NCBI GenBank assembly: GCA_963728545.1
Contig: CAVSKO010000003.1
Coordinates: 372,001-436,000 of the forward strand
DNA length: 64,000 nt
Source: DASUNP01 sp963728545
GTDB lineage: Bacteria > Acidobacteriota > Blastocatellia > UBA7656
Direction of reading: 5' to 3'
Position numbers and translations under genes: made by a program. Positions within the stretch are counted from its first letter, which is position 1; each line of letters starts with the position of its first letter. Positions 36,588 to 45,994 of this stretch are shown here, one piece after another. Under the pieces are notes generated by a model. It did not search any database and was not told the DNA's origin. It saw nothing but the letters and a program-made list of their open reading frames with translations.

Positions 36588-39401
36588 CTAGACTCTCTGC
36601 CCCGGTTTCATTCGAAAGTGCTTATCCGGTCTCCCGCGAGTTTTATCATAGGCGCGAGAAAACATCTCTATGCCTGCGGTCATCCCTGCGCCGAATAGCA
36701 AGCCTTCGATTGCGCCAAAGATGATCTGAGTCGTCTGACCGAAATGAACCTCGCCGAAAAACGGGGCGAGCGGATCCATGCGCATCTGCGAATCGGCAAA
36801 TGATCGCGCAACTATTTCGAGGCTGCCGCTAAAGAGGTTTCCGCCTATGACCGTGAGCAGTATTCCAGCGCACATTGCGCCGAGCGCGGCTCCAAATACT
36901 TTGTGCCATGTTCTCGCGCGCGGCATCCATTGCAATGTCAAAACAGCGCCGAGCGCTACGCCCGCGCCTATTACCGCTCCCTCGAACGCTCCCGTAAGCC
37001 CCGTCGGGCTTTGCCCGAACAAGGCGCGCAGAGTGTCTACGCCTAACAATTTTGAGCTTCCGCCCACCATCGCGCCGCCTGCGGTGCCGCCGACTACCGA
37101 CCACCAACGGCTGTGACGATAAGCCAGGTGAGACAGTACAATCATCCCCAAACTCACGCCCATTCCGCCGATCGCGCCTATGAATGCGCCCATGCTCACC
37201 AGAACCAGTGTCAGCGACACTCCATCGAGCGCGCGCGAGCGTTGCGCCACCGCGAGGCCCAATCCTAACATCAGCCCGCCGACAACCCCCGAGACTGCCC
37301 CGCCCAGTGTCCCGCCCACAGTCTGTTTTATTATCTCCTGGCCGTTGCGCCGCAGCCGCACCCACACAAGACCTAAAAAGACGAGCAGGCTGACCGTTAT
37401 CGAAAGGTGAGAAAACCGCACCAGCCGCTTGTCGTAATCGCGTATCATCGCGAGGCTCACAGCGCGGCGCACAAGCCCGACCTTTTCGAGCGGCGCCGGG
37501 GTGGAAAGCAACGCCTCGGCCGCCGGGCCGAACCAGTCGGCAAGCGCGACGGTCGCAGCCTTTCTCACACCAAGGTCGCTATCCGAGAGCGAAAGATTTC
37601 TGAGAAGTTTTTTAGCCTGCTCGTCGCCCGTCAACAGGCTCGCTTCAACCGTGCGCAGCCGCACCTCCGTATCGGCATTCTCGCTTGCCTGGGCGATCAA
37701 CTCTGCGGCGCGCGGCGCTGTCTGAGCCAGCCACTCCGGCACTCGAACGGCCCGGTTGAGCGTGCTCATCATCACCAGGTCGGCCTCTTCTCCGGTCAGC
37801 CCCAACTGTTCGCCGAAAGGCAGAATCAGCTCAAGCGCGTCGGCGTCGATGATAAGCTCGTGCGCGCGATAATTCTCCATCGCCCGCTCGACCACGGCGC
37901 GCGCGCGCTTGAGCGCCACTTCATCGGCGCTTAACCAGCGAGTGACTTCGGGTGTTAAAAAATCATGCGCCAGCTCAAGCCACGGCTCGCCGTCTTGACT
38001 GCGGCGGCGCACTACGCGCGCGGCCACAAGCTCATCGACCAGGTGGCCCACGCGCGCAGCCGCGTCCGGCAGGCGAGTGCTCGTCCGCGCGTACAGATCG
38101 ATCTCGCGCAGGACCCGGCGCTCCCCGTCAGCCGAGATGAGATACGTGAGAATCTCGCGAGCGGCGCGCAGATCGGCCCGGTTGAAGCGGCGCAAAACGC
38201 GTTCGAGGTATCCGGCCAGGATTTGCGATGCGGTTCCCATCTGCTCGTAAACGGCAAGCGTGAGCGAGCCGTCCGCCTCTCTCGCGTCGTACAGATTGTC
38301 GCACACGATCTGCAATTGCGGCGGATCGACGCCTTCGTCATCGCCCAGATCGTCAAGGAGGCGGTCGATGAGCTGAGGCTGGTACTTGCACCCGGCTGCG
38401 CGCGCAGGCTCGGTTATCGCGCGCGCGGCTTGCGCGCGGCTCAACCGTTTCAGGCGCGATTCGTGATAATAGATTTCAGGGATCGCGGGTTTCAGGTAGC
38501 TCATCTCTGCAAGCAAGTCCTCGCGCAGCGCGAAGACCATGTGAAGAGGGAGTGTTTCATCTGAAACCACTCTGGCGAGAAAACCTAGAAACCGTTGGTG
38601 CGCCTCTTCACCGAGCAGGGTGAAGAATTCTTCAAACTGGTCTATGAAAAAAATTATGGATTGGGCGGGGGTTCGGTTTCTAAATCGCGTCACAAGCTCA
38701 TCGAGTTCGAGCCTCTCATCAATCCGCTCGCCGGCGTTGACGGTTTCGGCGAGCGCGGCCTCGATCTGGTGCAAGGGGTCGGTGAAGCAGCGTATGACGA
38801 ATACCGCATGGCCTTCCGCTTTAAGGCGAGGCGAGAGTCCCGCTCTCACTATGGAGCTTTTGCCGACGCCCGAACGACCGTGCAGTATAAAGGTTCGGTG
38901 AGCCAGAATCTGCGAGCAGATCGCTTCGACTTCCGGCTCTCGCCCAAAGAAAATCTGTGCGTCCTGTTCCGTAAAGTAATCGAGAAATTTATAGGGCCGA
39001 GCCCAGCTGACTGTTTCCGCCGCGTGCTGGATTTTCTGTTCCCCACGAACCTCGATTTCTCTATCTTCGGCTTCGACCGCGTTGCCGATAAAGATATAAC
39101 CGTGCCGAGGGACGGTCTTTATAAAACGTGGGCGCGTGGCGTCATCACCCAGTTGCTTGCGTATGTCCTTGATGCACTGGGTCAGCGCGGCGTCGGTCAC
39201 AAAGACCCCCTGCCACACTTCATCAAATATGCGCTGCTTTTCTACAAGCTGGCCGTTGCGGGTCACGAGCAGTAAAAGAACGTCAAAGTATTTAGAGTTG
39301 AGCGCCAGAAGCTCTCCGGCCCGCCACAACTGGCGGTTACGGGCGTCGAGATAGAAGTTGTCGAAGCGAAAACCCGCGACCTGTGTCTCTGCCTGGGTCA
39401 T
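36588..39401 (-). CDS. winged-helix nSTAND ATPase with C-terminal membrane segments
   Basis: About 937 residues from the ATG at 39401. Residues 10-110 are an OmpR/PhoB-type winged helix (FDNFYLDARNRQLWRAGELL ... KTVPRHGYIFIG). An nSTAND NTPase follows: FFGREPEVEAI, Walker A HGRSGVGKSSIVRAGL, Walker B IIFFIDQFEEFF, then HMVFALREDLLAEM and ITEPARAAG. A helical region with HEAT-like repeats (RLRTVEASLLTGDEQAKKLL) leads to six or so transmembrane helices rich in Gly (GGTLGGAVSGVVGGLMLGLG). STAND proteins are signal-driven ATPase switches. DNA-binding head plus membrane tail suggests a one-component transmembrane regulator; NLR-like defence is possible but not shown. Confidence 0.8.
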   Translation of the reverse strand: MTQAETQVAGFRFDNFYLDARNRQLWRAGELLALNSKYFDVLLLLVTRNGQLVEKQRIFDEVWQGVFVTDAALTQCIKDIRKQLGDDATRPRFIKTVPRHGYIFIGNAVEAEDREIEVRGEQKIQHAAETVSWARPYKFLDYFTEQDAQIFFGREPEVEAICSQILAHRTFILHGRSGVGKSSIVRAGLSPRLKAEGHAVFVIRCFTDPLHQIEAALAETVNAGERIDERLELDELVTRFRNRTPAQSIIFFIDQFEEFFTLLGEEAHQRFLGFLARVVSDETLPLHMVFALREDLLAEMSYLKPAIPEIYYHESRLKRLSRAQAARAITEPARAAGCKYQPQLIDRLLDDLGDDEGVDPPQLQIVCDNLYDAREADGSLTLAVYEQMGTASQILAGYLERVLRRFNRADLRAAREILTYLISADGERRVLREIDLYARTSTRLPDAAARVGHLVDELVAARVVRRRSQDGEPWLELAHDFLTPEVTRWLSADEVALKRARAVVERAMENYRAHELIIDADALELILPFGEQLGLTGEEADLVMMSTLNRAVRVPEWLAQTAPRAAELIAQASENADTEVRLRTVEASLLTGDEQAKKLLRNLSLSDSDLGVRKAATVALADWFGPAAEALLSTPAPLEKVGLVRRAVSLAMIRDYDKRLVRFSHLSITVSLLVFLGLVWVRLRRNGQEIIKQTVGGTLGGAVSGVVGGLMLGLGLAVAQRSRALDGVSLTLVLVSMGAFIGAIGGMGVSLGMIVLSHLAYRHSRWWSVVGGTAGGAMVGGSSKLLGVDTLRALFGQSPTGLTGAFEGAVIGAGVALGAVLTLQWMPRARTWHKVFGAALGAMCAGILLTVIGGNLFSGSLEIVARSFADSQMRMDPLAPFFGEVHFGQTTQIIFGAIEGLLFGAGMTAGIEMFSRAYDKTRGRPDKHFRMKPGQRV

Positions 39402-39556
39402 AGCCTGATTCTCTCTCAACTTGATCTTTCCGTCTATACCTTTGACTGTGGCTGGTGGCGGTTTTGCAGTTTTATCACGTATTCTCACAACCTTCTCACG
39501 CCAGGCTCATTTTTCTCACAGCGGTTTCGGTTAATCTACCATCACTCGGAGAGAAA

Positions 39557-40114
39557 ATGGACCTAACCTGGAAATCACTCTCTATCGCGATAACCGTGCT
39601 GGCAGGCTTCGGCCTGGTCTTGCTCTGGCTTCTGGGGGCGCAGAGCAAGCGCGAGACAGTAGTCGGGTTGAACCAGGAGATACAGTTCGATGATTTTGCC
39701 TTCTCGGCGCTTGCCAGCCGGAAGGCCGCGACTTTAGGAACCGCAGACGGTCAAAAACCAACAGAAGGGCTTTACTATATCGTCACCCTAAAGGTCGCCA
39801 ACCACGCAAAGAGAGTCGATTTTCAGTTCGACCCTTCGACCGCCGTGCTCATAGACCGCGCAGGGAAAGAGTATCACTTATCGGCGCGCGGGCAAGCGGC
39901 CATGGATTCCGCCCGGACTCAAAAAGACGCTTGCGCCGAAGCCCTCCCGGCGGGCGCTTCGTGCGTCACCGAAATTGTTTTCGATGTGCCTGCCGATATA
40001 AGCGACCCGCACCTGAAGATGTCGTTCGGCGGCAAAGTCGGCGAGTTTCTAGATTCGATCTTTTACGGCAAAAGGAAAATAGCTCTTGAGCCTGCGGGCC
40101 AGGCTTCAAACTGA
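39557..40114 (+). CDS. DUF4352-like anchored protein
   Basis: A 185-residue protein from the ATG at 39557, after GGAGAG. One N-terminal membrane segment (SIAITVLAGFGLVLLWLLGA) anchors it, and the outer part is a beta sandwich: IQFDDFAFSAL, LYYIVTLKVANHAKRVDFQF, AVLIDRAGKEYHLS and AGASCVTEIVFDVPAD. This is the DUF4352/telokin-like pattern found on secreted bacterial proteins. Function unknown. It is divergent from the nSTAND gene and 7 bases upstream of uppS. Confidence 0.7.
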   Translation: MDLTWKSLSIAITVLAGFGLVLLWLLGAQSKRETVVGLNQEIQFDDFAFSALASRKAATLGTADGQKPTEGLYYIVTLKVANHAKRVDFQFDPSTAVLIDRAGKEYHLSARGQAAMDSARTQKDACAEALPAGASCVTEIVFDVPADISDPHLKMSFGGKVGEFLDSIFYGKRKIALEPAGQASN

Positions 40115-40121
40115 AAGCATT

Positions 40122-40937
40122 ATGGTCATTAAACGATTCAATCGCGCGCCAGACACAAGGTCGAAAAGCGAAAGCCTCGCCGACCGCGTAGACTCGGCAA
40201 ATCTTCCGGCGCATATCGCTATCATAATGGACGGCAATGGCCGTTGGGCGGCGCGTCGAAGTTTGCCGCGCGTTGCCGGTCATCGCGCGGGCGCGGCAGC
40301 CGTTCGCCGCACGGTCGAGGCGGCTGCGCGTGGGGGGATCGGCTACCTGACGCTCTACGCATTTTCAACCGAGAACTGGAAAAGGCCCCGTCTTGAGGTG
40401 GAAGCGTTGATGCGGCTGCTGAAAGAGTTTATCCGCAAAGAACTGGAGAACATTCATAAGAACAATATACGCTTTCAGACTATAGGCCGCAGCGAGGGAC
40501 TGGACCCGACGGTGCTTGACGAGATTCAAAAAGCCGAGCGCGCTACGGCGCAAAACACAGGCATGGTGTTGAGCATAGCGATAAATTACGGCGGGCGGGC
40601 GGAGATAATCAACGCCTGCCGTCAGATAGCGTGGGAAGTCGCGGCGGGCCGTTTGAATCCCGACCGTATTGACGACGAGCTTTTATCGAAGCGGCTTTAC
40701 ACAAAGACTATGCCTGACCCTGATTTGCTGATCAGAACGGGCGGCGAGCTTCGCGTGAGCAATTTCCTGACCTGGCAGATCGCTTACGCTGAGATATGCG
40801 TGACTGAAAGACTCTGGCCGGATTTCGACGAAGAAGATTTCCTGAACGCCCTGATTGAATATCAAAAGCGCGACCGGCGTTACGGCGGGGTTAAAGATCA
40901 GCAGCAATCCGAACTCCTGGTGAATTTAAGAGGATAA
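40122..40937 (+). CDS. uppS: isoprenyl transferase (undecaprenyl diphosphate synthase type)
   Basis: About 271 residues from the ATG at 40122, which I prefer to an upstream TTG overlapping the previous gene. Motifs run in order: HIAIIMDGNGRWA (catalytic Asp), RVAGHRAGAAAVRRTV, YLTLYAFSTENWKRP, LSIAINYGGRAEI and PDLLIRTGGELRVSNFLTWQ. The enzyme extends farnesyl diphosphate with cis-isopentenyl units to the C55 lipid carrier of peptidoglycan. Usually it precedes cdsA and dxr; here it is followed by a palindrome and glgA instead. Confidence 0.95.
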   Translation: MVIKRFNRAPDTRSKSESLADRVDSANLPAHIAIIMDGNGRWAARRSLPRVAGHRAGAAAVRRTVEAAARGGIGYLTLYAFSTENWKRPRLEVEALMRLLKEFIRKELENIHKNNIRFQTIGRSEGLDPTVLDEIQKAERATAQNTGMVLSIAINYGGRAEIINACRQIAWEVAAGRLNPDRIDDELLSKRLYTKTMPDPDLLIRTGGELRVSNFLTWQIAYAEICVTERLWPDFDEEDFLNALIEYQKRDRRYGGVKDQQQSELLVNLRG

Positions 40938-40945
40938 ACGGACTT

Positions 40946-41065
40946 CACCGCCGCAGACACAGAGGACACAGAGCGGGCGCAGAGAAAACAGTATTCTGCT
41001 CTGCGCCCCCGCCGCGTGCGAAGCACATCATCGGCCATCCTGTGTCCTCTGTGTCTGCGGCGGTG
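40946..41065. repeat. ACACAGAGG palindrome, copy 3 (long form)
   Basis: Outer arms 40946-40970 and 41041-41065 are exact 25-bp reverse complements. An inner pair CGGGCGCAGAG/CTCTGCGCCC lies at 40974-41007. The insert GAAGCACATCATCGGCCATC before the right outer arm is shared with copy 2. Confidence 0.88.
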
Positions 41066-41154
41066 AGATTTGTTTTGCTTTTCAGGATCGCCCTTTGTTG
41101 GTTGTTACGGCCTTACCTGTTGCCGGTTTGACGGGCCGGGTTTCGGCGGTTTTC

Positions 41155-41184
41155 TTGACAATAATGCACACGCTCCCCTAGTAT
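41155..41184 (+). promoter_or_regulatory. candidate sigma-70 promoter of glgA
   Basis: TTGACA at 41155-41160 (perfect -35) is followed 18 bases later by TAGTAT at 41179-41184 (4 of 6 for -10). The start codon is 46 bases downstream, leaving room for a short leader. Confidence 0.45.
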
Positions 41185-41230
41185 GTTTTGTTGTAATGAG
41201 TGGTAATTTTCGTACTATGGGAGACCTTTC

Positions 41231-42679
41231 TTGAATATCCTACTGGCAGCTTCCGAGGTTGTCCCATACGCAAAAACAGGCGGGCTGGCCGATGTCGCAT
41301 ATGCTTTGCCAAAGGCGCTCGCCAGGCTCGGACACAGGGTCCGGGTCGTAATGCCTCGCTACAATATCGAAAAAATCCTGAGCAGCGGTGTGCGATTGCC
41401 GGGGCAGCTTCGCGTCCCCTTCGATTTCGGCGTCCGCACATCTGATGTTTACGTAGATCGTTCTGGCGAAGTAGATGTTTACTTTATCGATGCCCCTGAA
41501 TATTTTGCGCGAGGCAAGATTTATGGCGAATACGACGACGTAGAGCGGTTCGCTTACTTCAGCCGCGCCACCATCGAGCTTGCAAAGGGGATTGGCGAGC
41601 GGTTCGACATCTTTCACTTGAATGATTGGATGACGGGTCTTATCCCTGTCTACCTCAAGTCCGTTTACGGCGACGACCCGGCCTTCGCCGGCACAAAGAC
41701 TCTTTTTACGCTTCACAACATTGCTTTTCAGGGATTATTCCTCCCGTCGCTTTTGCCAAAGCTCGGATTGCCCGAATGGATTTATCGCACGGAAGGCGGA
41801 CTTGAGTTTTACAACGCCGCGAGCGCGCTCAAAGGCGGCCTGGTCTTTTCCGACGCCATCTCGGCCGTAAGCCCTCGCTACAGCCAGGAAATCCAGACGC
41901 CTGAGTTCGGCGAGAGAATGGACGGGCTTTTGCGCGAGCGCAGAAACGACCTGTACGGCATACTCAACGGCGTCGATTATGATGAGTGGAACCCCGAGAT
42001 CGATCCGATGATCGCGGCGCGGTATTCGCCCGACGATTTGAGCGGCAAGCTGGAGTGCAAGCGCGACCTGCTTCGCACTTTCGGGCTGCCGGAAAACCTG
42101 GATCGCCCGCTCGTCGGCTGCATATCGCGGCTGTCGGACCAGAAGGGCTTCGACCTGATATTTAATTCCATAGAGCGCATGCTTGAGCGGGGCATCAACT
42201 TTATTTTGTTGGGATCAGGCGCAGAGATATACGAGCGCGGGTTTCAGGCGCTGCATAACGCGCGCCCCGGCCAGGTGGGCGTCTATCTAGACCTTTCAAA
42301 CGAGCTTGCGCACAAGATCGAAGCCGGGGCAGACATCTTCCTGATGCCGTCAAAGTTCGAACCGTGCGGCCTCAATCAGATGTATTCGCTCAAATACGGC
42401 ACCGTCCCGATAGTGCGCGCCGTGGGCGGGCTGGACGACACGATAGAGAATTTTGATAGAGCCACGCGGCGCGGCAACGGATTCAAGTTTTACGAATACG
42501 ATTCGACGCGGCTGCTTGAAAAGTTTTATGAAGCTATCATGGTGTACGCCGACCGCGAGTTATGGCGTGCGCTGATGTTGAATGGAATGCGCGCCGATCT
42601 TTCCTGGGACGCATCGGCGAAGCATTACATCGAAGTCTATGAAAGGCTGGCGCGGCGCGGCGCATCAGCAGCAGTTTAA
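41231..42679 (+). CDS. glgA: glycogen synthase, ADP-glucose type
   Basis: A 482-residue GT5 glycogen synthase starting with TTG at 41231 after GGGAG. The ADP-glucose-binding KTGGLADV motif lies at residues 15-22 of the N-terminal Rossmann domain, DIFHLNDWMTGLIPVYLK follows, and the second domain has CISRLSDQKGFDLI and MPSKFEPCGLNQMYSLKYGTVP with the GT-B donor site and the E-x7-E-like spacing. It transfers glucose from ADP-glucose to growing alpha-1,4-glucan. No other glycogen gene is next to it. A heptamer palindrome separates it from trxA. Confidence 0.95.
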   Translation: MNILLAASEVVPYAKTGGLADVAYALPKALARLGHRVRVVMPRYNIEKILSSGVRLPGQLRVPFDFGVRTSDVYVDRSGEVDVYFIDAPEYFARGKIYGEYDDVERFAYFSRATIELAKGIGERFDIFHLNDWMTGLIPVYLKSVYGDDPAFAGTKTLFTLHNIAFQGLFLPSLLPKLGLPEWIYRTEGGLEFYNAASALKGGLVFSDAISAVSPRYSQEIQTPEFGERMDGLLRERRNDLYGILNGVDYDEWNPEIDPMIAARYSPDDLSGKLECKRDLLRTFGLPENLDRPLVGCISRLSDQKGFDLIFNSIERMLERGINFILLGSGAEIYERGFQALHNARPGQVGVYLDLSNELAHKIEAGADIFLMPSKFEPCGLNQMYSLKYGTVPIVRAVGGLDDTIENFDRATRRGNGFKFYEYDSTRLLEKFYEAIMVYADRELWRALMLNGMRADLSWDASAKHYIEVYERLARRGASAAV

Positions 42680-42683
42680 TCGA

Positions 42684-42746
42684 ATGATGAGTAATGAGTG
42701 ATGAGTAAAACAGCTACTCATTACTCATCACTCATCATTCATCACT
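42684..42746. repeat. heptamer palindrome, copy 3 (between glgA and trxA)
   Basis: The left arm (about 42684-42706) and right arm (about 42716-42746) are built from the same 7-base units as copy 2, with GTAATGA and GTGATGA in different order, so some unit shuffling has happened. It ends 5 bases before the trxA Shine-Dalgarno. Confidence 0.8.
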
Positions 42747-42762
42747 AATATTGGAGGTAATG

Positions 42763-43113
42763 ATGAGTGAATTTGTGAGTGAAGTGACGGATCAGAATTT
42801 CGAGCAAGAGGTGTTGCAATCCGACAAGCCGGTCCTGGTAGACTTTTGGGCCGAGTGGTGTACGCCGTGCAAGATGCTTGCTCCGACAGTCAATGTTGTC
42901 GCCCAGCAGTATCAGGGCAAGGCGAAAGTGGTCAAGCTGAACGTCGATGACAGCAACCAGACGCCGCAAAAATACGGCATAAAAGGTATACCTACGTTGA
43001 TATTGTTTAAGGGCGGTGAGGTGAGCGACCGGATTACGGGCAACACGTCGAAAGATAATATCTCCCGTATGATCGACCGCGCGCTCGGCGCAGAAGCCGC
43101 CACAAAAGCTTAA
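42763..43113 (+). CDS. trxA: thioredoxin
   Basis: A 116-residue thioredoxin from the ATG at 42763, seven bases after GGAGG. The fold is complete: PVLVDFWAEWCTPCKMLAP, VVKLNVDDSNQTPQKYGIKGIPTLILFKGGE with the cis-Pro, and a C-terminal helix. The active site is WCTPC rather than the usual WCGPC; the Gly to Thr change between the Cys residues tends to alter redox potential. It reduces disulfides of ribonucleotide reductase, reductases and other targets, using thioredoxin reductase (not in the window). Confidence 0.95.
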   Translation: MSEFVSEVTDQNFEQEVLQSDKPVLVDFWAEWCTPCKMLAPTVNVVAQQYQGKAKVVKLNVDDSNQTPQKYGIKGIPTLILFKGGEVSDRITGNTSKDNISRMIDRALGAEAATKA

Positions 43114-43133
43114 TCAATCAATCGCAGCCAATC

Positions 43134-43162
43134 GCAGGCGCATACCGTCAGTATGCGCCTGC
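43134..43162 (+). terminator. hairpin after trxA
   Basis: An exact 12-bp inverted repeat (43134-43145 and 43151-43162, GCAGGCGCATAC) with a 5-base loop lies 20 bases after the trxA stop. A weak T-rich tail (TTGTTCTGTT) follows. Confidence 0.55.
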
Positions 43163-43269
43163 CCGCTTGTTCTGTTAAAGATTCATTTCTCGACAAAGAC
43201 CCGAAGGCGCGAAACGGGCTGCTGCGGCCTGTTTCAGGGTTAGACCGGCTAAAGGCGAACCTTGCGATT

Positions 43270-44571
43270 ATGAAAAACATCGTTGTAGTGGGAGCACAGT
43301 GGGGCGATGAAGGAAAGGGGAAAGTCGTTGATATACTCGCTCCGTATTTTGACATCGTTGCGCGCTACCAGGGCGGCCACAACGCGGGCCACACGGTTAG
43401 AATAGGCGAGCGCAAATTTGTCCTGCACCTGATTCCGTCCGGCATCCTGCACGGCGAGTGCGACTGCGTTATCGGCAACGGGGTCGTCGTAGACCCGGGC
43501 GCGTTTAATTCAGAGATCGAAGAGTTGCGCCTTCTGGGCGTCGAATGCGAAGGGCGCCTCTTCGTCTCAACCCGCGCTCACCTGATATTGCCCTATCACA
43601 CCGCGCTCGACCGTGAGCGCGAACGGCGACTGGGCGCAAGCTCTGTCGGGACTACTATGCGCGGCATCGGGCCGGCCTACGAAGACAAAGCAGCGCGAAC
43701 GGGCATTCGCGCGGGCGATCTTTTATACCCTGATTTGCTGCGCGAGAAGGCCCGCCAGTCTATCGAGCGCGCAAACCGCGAGCTTACGGCCAGTGGGGCC
43801 GAGCCGCTCGAAGAAGAGCGGCTATTAGACGACTTTATGAACGAAGCCGTCAGGCTGAAGCCTTATTTGCGCGATACTGCCTCGATGATTAACCGCGCCG
43901 TAGGCGGCGGAAAGTCTGTGCTGCTGGAAGGCGCGCAAGGCACTATGCTCGACGTAGATCATGGCACCTATCCTTTCGTCACTTCCTCGAACGCAACCGC
44001 AGGCGGCGCGGCAACGGGGTCGGGCCTTGCGCCGAAATTTATAACCGGCGCTTTAGGCATAGCCAAGGCTTACACCACGCGGGTAGGCGGCGGCCCTTTT
44101 CCCACAGAGCTTCTGGACGAGACCGGCGCTTACCTGCAAAAGCGCGGGAATGAAGTGGGCGCCTCGACGGGCAGACCTCGGCGGACGGGGTGGTTCGACT
44201 CGATGGTGGTCCGTTACTCCGTGATGTTGAGCGGGCTTGACGCGCTTGCGCTGACAAAGCTCGACGTGCTGGACGAGTTCGACGAGATCAAAGTATGCAC
44301 TTCTTACAAACTCCGCGATGAGATCATAGACGAGATGCCCTATGGCGCGAACGCGCTGGCCGAATGCGAGCCGGTCTATGAGACGGTCCCCGGTTGGAAG
44401 ACAAAGACGAGCGGGATAACGAGCTTTGATGAATTGCCGGAAGCGGCCAAAAGCTACGTTCGATTGATTGAAAAGCTCTGCAACGCTCCGGTCGCGTTAA
44501 TATCCACCGGGCCTGAGCGCACCGAGACGATCATCCGCGAAGAGTCTCACGTGAGCAATTGGATGAAGTGA
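43270..44571 (+). CDS. purA: adenylosuccinate synthetase
   Basis: A 433-residue PurA from the ATG at 43270; longer frames add residues unlike the family. Motifs: VVVGAQWGDEGKGKVVD (P-loop and catalytic Asp), YQGGHNAGHTVRIG (catalytic His), GTTMRGIGPAYEDK, LLEGAQGTMLDVDHGTYPFVTSSN, and TGRPRRTGWFDSMVVRYS. It joins IMP and Asp with GTP to give adenylosuccinate, the first step from IMP to AMP. It is followed by a convergent amidohydrolase gene. purN is elsewhere in the window. Confidence 0.97.
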   Translation: MKNIVVVGAQWGDEGKGKVVDILAPYFDIVARYQGGHNAGHTVRIGERKFVLHLIPSGILHGECDCVIGNGVVVDPGAFNSEIEELRLLGVECEGRLFVSTRAHLILPYHTALDRERERRLGASSVGTTMRGIGPAYEDKAARTGIRAGDLLYPDLLREKARQSIERANRELTASGAEPLEEERLLDDFMNEAVRLKPYLRDTASMINRAVGGGKSVLLEGAQGTMLDVDHGTYPFVTSSNATAGGAATGSGLAPKFITGALGIAKAYTTRVGGGPFPTELLDETGAYLQKRGNEVGASTGRPRRTGWFDSMVVRYSVMLSGLDALALTKLDVLDEFDEIKVCTSYKLRDEIIDEMPYGANALAECEPVYETVPGWKTKTSGITSFDELPEAAKSYVRLIEKLCNAPVALISTGPERTETIIREESHVSNWMK

Positions 44572-44622
44572 CCGAACACCAAGGCCGTGCATTATAGCAG
44601 TTCGATTTCGGAGCGCGGCCTC

Positions 44623-45939
44623 TCACCTCTGCGAGTTTCTGTAGATCACTCCGTTTTTCATAACAAACAGAGGGCGCTCCATATTCTTAATATCCGCCGT
44701 CGGGTCGCCTGGAACGGCAACAATGTCGGCCAGCTTTCCCGCCGCAATCTGGCCGAGGCGATCATCCCAACCCAGCAGCTTCGCCGCGTTCAAAGTGCCT
44801 GCGCTGATCGCCTGCATAGGCGTCAACCCGAATTCCACCATCAAAGTAAACTCATGACCGTTGGCCCCGTGAGCGGCGACCCCTGCGTCTGTCCCCAGCG
44901 CGAATTTGACGCGATTCGCCAGGGCGTATTTTATTGCCTGTTGGCGCGCGGCGGCAGCAGCCTTGGCTTTCTCCGCGCGGTGCCCGGTAAGCCTCCCCGT
45001 TGTAATTGCGCGCATGGTCGCTTCGCCAGCCATCAAGGTCGGGACGAGGAACGTGCCTTTCTCGGCCATTATCCTGGCCCCTTCCTCATCGAGGAACGAG
45101 CCGTGTTCGATTGATGCGACCCCGGCGCGAGACGCGATCTTGATACCTTCGGTCCCGTGCGCGTGCGCGGCAACTTTACGCTCAAGCTTAGTCGCTTCGT
45201 CGACCATAGCCTTCAACTCTTCAAACGTGTATTGAGGCGTCCCGACCGCATCGCCTTCGGATAAGACGCCGCCCGTAGCGCAGGTCTTGATAACATCGGC
45301 CCCGTACTTGACTTGATACCGGACTGCGGCGCGCACCTGATCCGGCCCGTCGGCTATACCGCGCTTGTAATCCGCATCCATCAACCCCGGTTTGTATCCG
45401 TTATCGTCGCAGTGGCCGCCCGTGATGCCAAGCGCGTGGCCTGCGGCCTGTATCCGAGGGCCGATTATAAAACCTTCGTTTATGGCTTTTCTGAGCGCCA
45501 TATCGTCGAAATTACCGGAGCCGACGTTGCGGATAGAAGTGAAGCCTGCCATCAGCGTCTTCTCTGCGTTGGCAACGCCGAGGATCGCGCCGAACGAGTC
45601 GTAATCACGCACGCCCGCAGCATCGGCAGCCGGATCACTCAGAGTCCGTCCGGCTATGTGTGTGTGCGCATCGATGAAGCCCGGAAGCAGCGTCGCATCA
45701 CCCAGGTTGATCACGCGCGCGTTTGGCGGTATCTGAACGCTGCCGTCTTTGCCTACGGCGATGATCATGTTGTCTGTCACTACTACAACGGCGCTTTGAA
45801 TGGGGGCAGTACCCGTGCCGTCGATGAGTCGCGCAGCTTTCAGAACAACGGTGCCGCTCCCTTTAGGCTCCTGCGCCCGGGTTGTTGTAACGCACAAAAC
45901 GAAGATGATCGAGCAGAGCACGGCTAGCGGTCTTTTCAT
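44623..45939 (-). CDS. exported amidohydrolase (imidazolonepropionase-like)
   Basis: A 438-residue protein from the ATG at 45939, after AAGGAG, with a signal peptide ending at TRAQ. Metal-binding motifs of the amidohydrolase superfamily are present: LLPGFIDAHTHI (HxH), a central GADVIKTCATGGVLSEGDA with the Lys bridging position, KVAAHAHGTEG (His), SIEHGSFLD (His) and FALGTDAG (Asp). This branch includes Xaa-Pro and other dipeptidases acting on blocked dipeptides outside the cytoplasm. Substrate unknown. A palindrome lies between this gene and the ABC1 kinase gene upstream. Confidence 0.9.
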   Translation of the reverse strand: MKRPLAVLCSIIFVLCVTTTRAQEPKGSGTVVLKAARLIDGTGTAPIQSAVVVVTDNMIIAVGKDGSVQIPPNARVINLGDATLLPGFIDAHTHIAGRTLSDPAADAAGVRDYDSFGAILGVANAEKTLMAGFTSIRNVGSGNFDDMALRKAINEGFIIGPRIQAAGHALGITGGHCDDNGYKPGLMDADYKRGIADGPDQVRAAVRYQVKYGADVIKTCATGGVLSEGDAVGTPQYTFEELKAMVDEATKLERKVAAHAHGTEGIKIASRAGVASIEHGSFLDEEGARIMAEKGTFLVPTLMAGEATMRAITTGRLTGHRAEKAKAAAAARQQAIKYALANRVKFALGTDAGVAAHGANGHEFTLMVEFGLTPMQAISAGTLNAAKLLGWDDRLGQIAAGKLADIVAVPGDPTADIKNMERPLFVMKNGVIYRNSQR

Positions 45940-45994
45940 AACTCGCTCCTTATTGAAATTCCATTTGCGGATTTGCCGTGCAATTATAGTTCGG

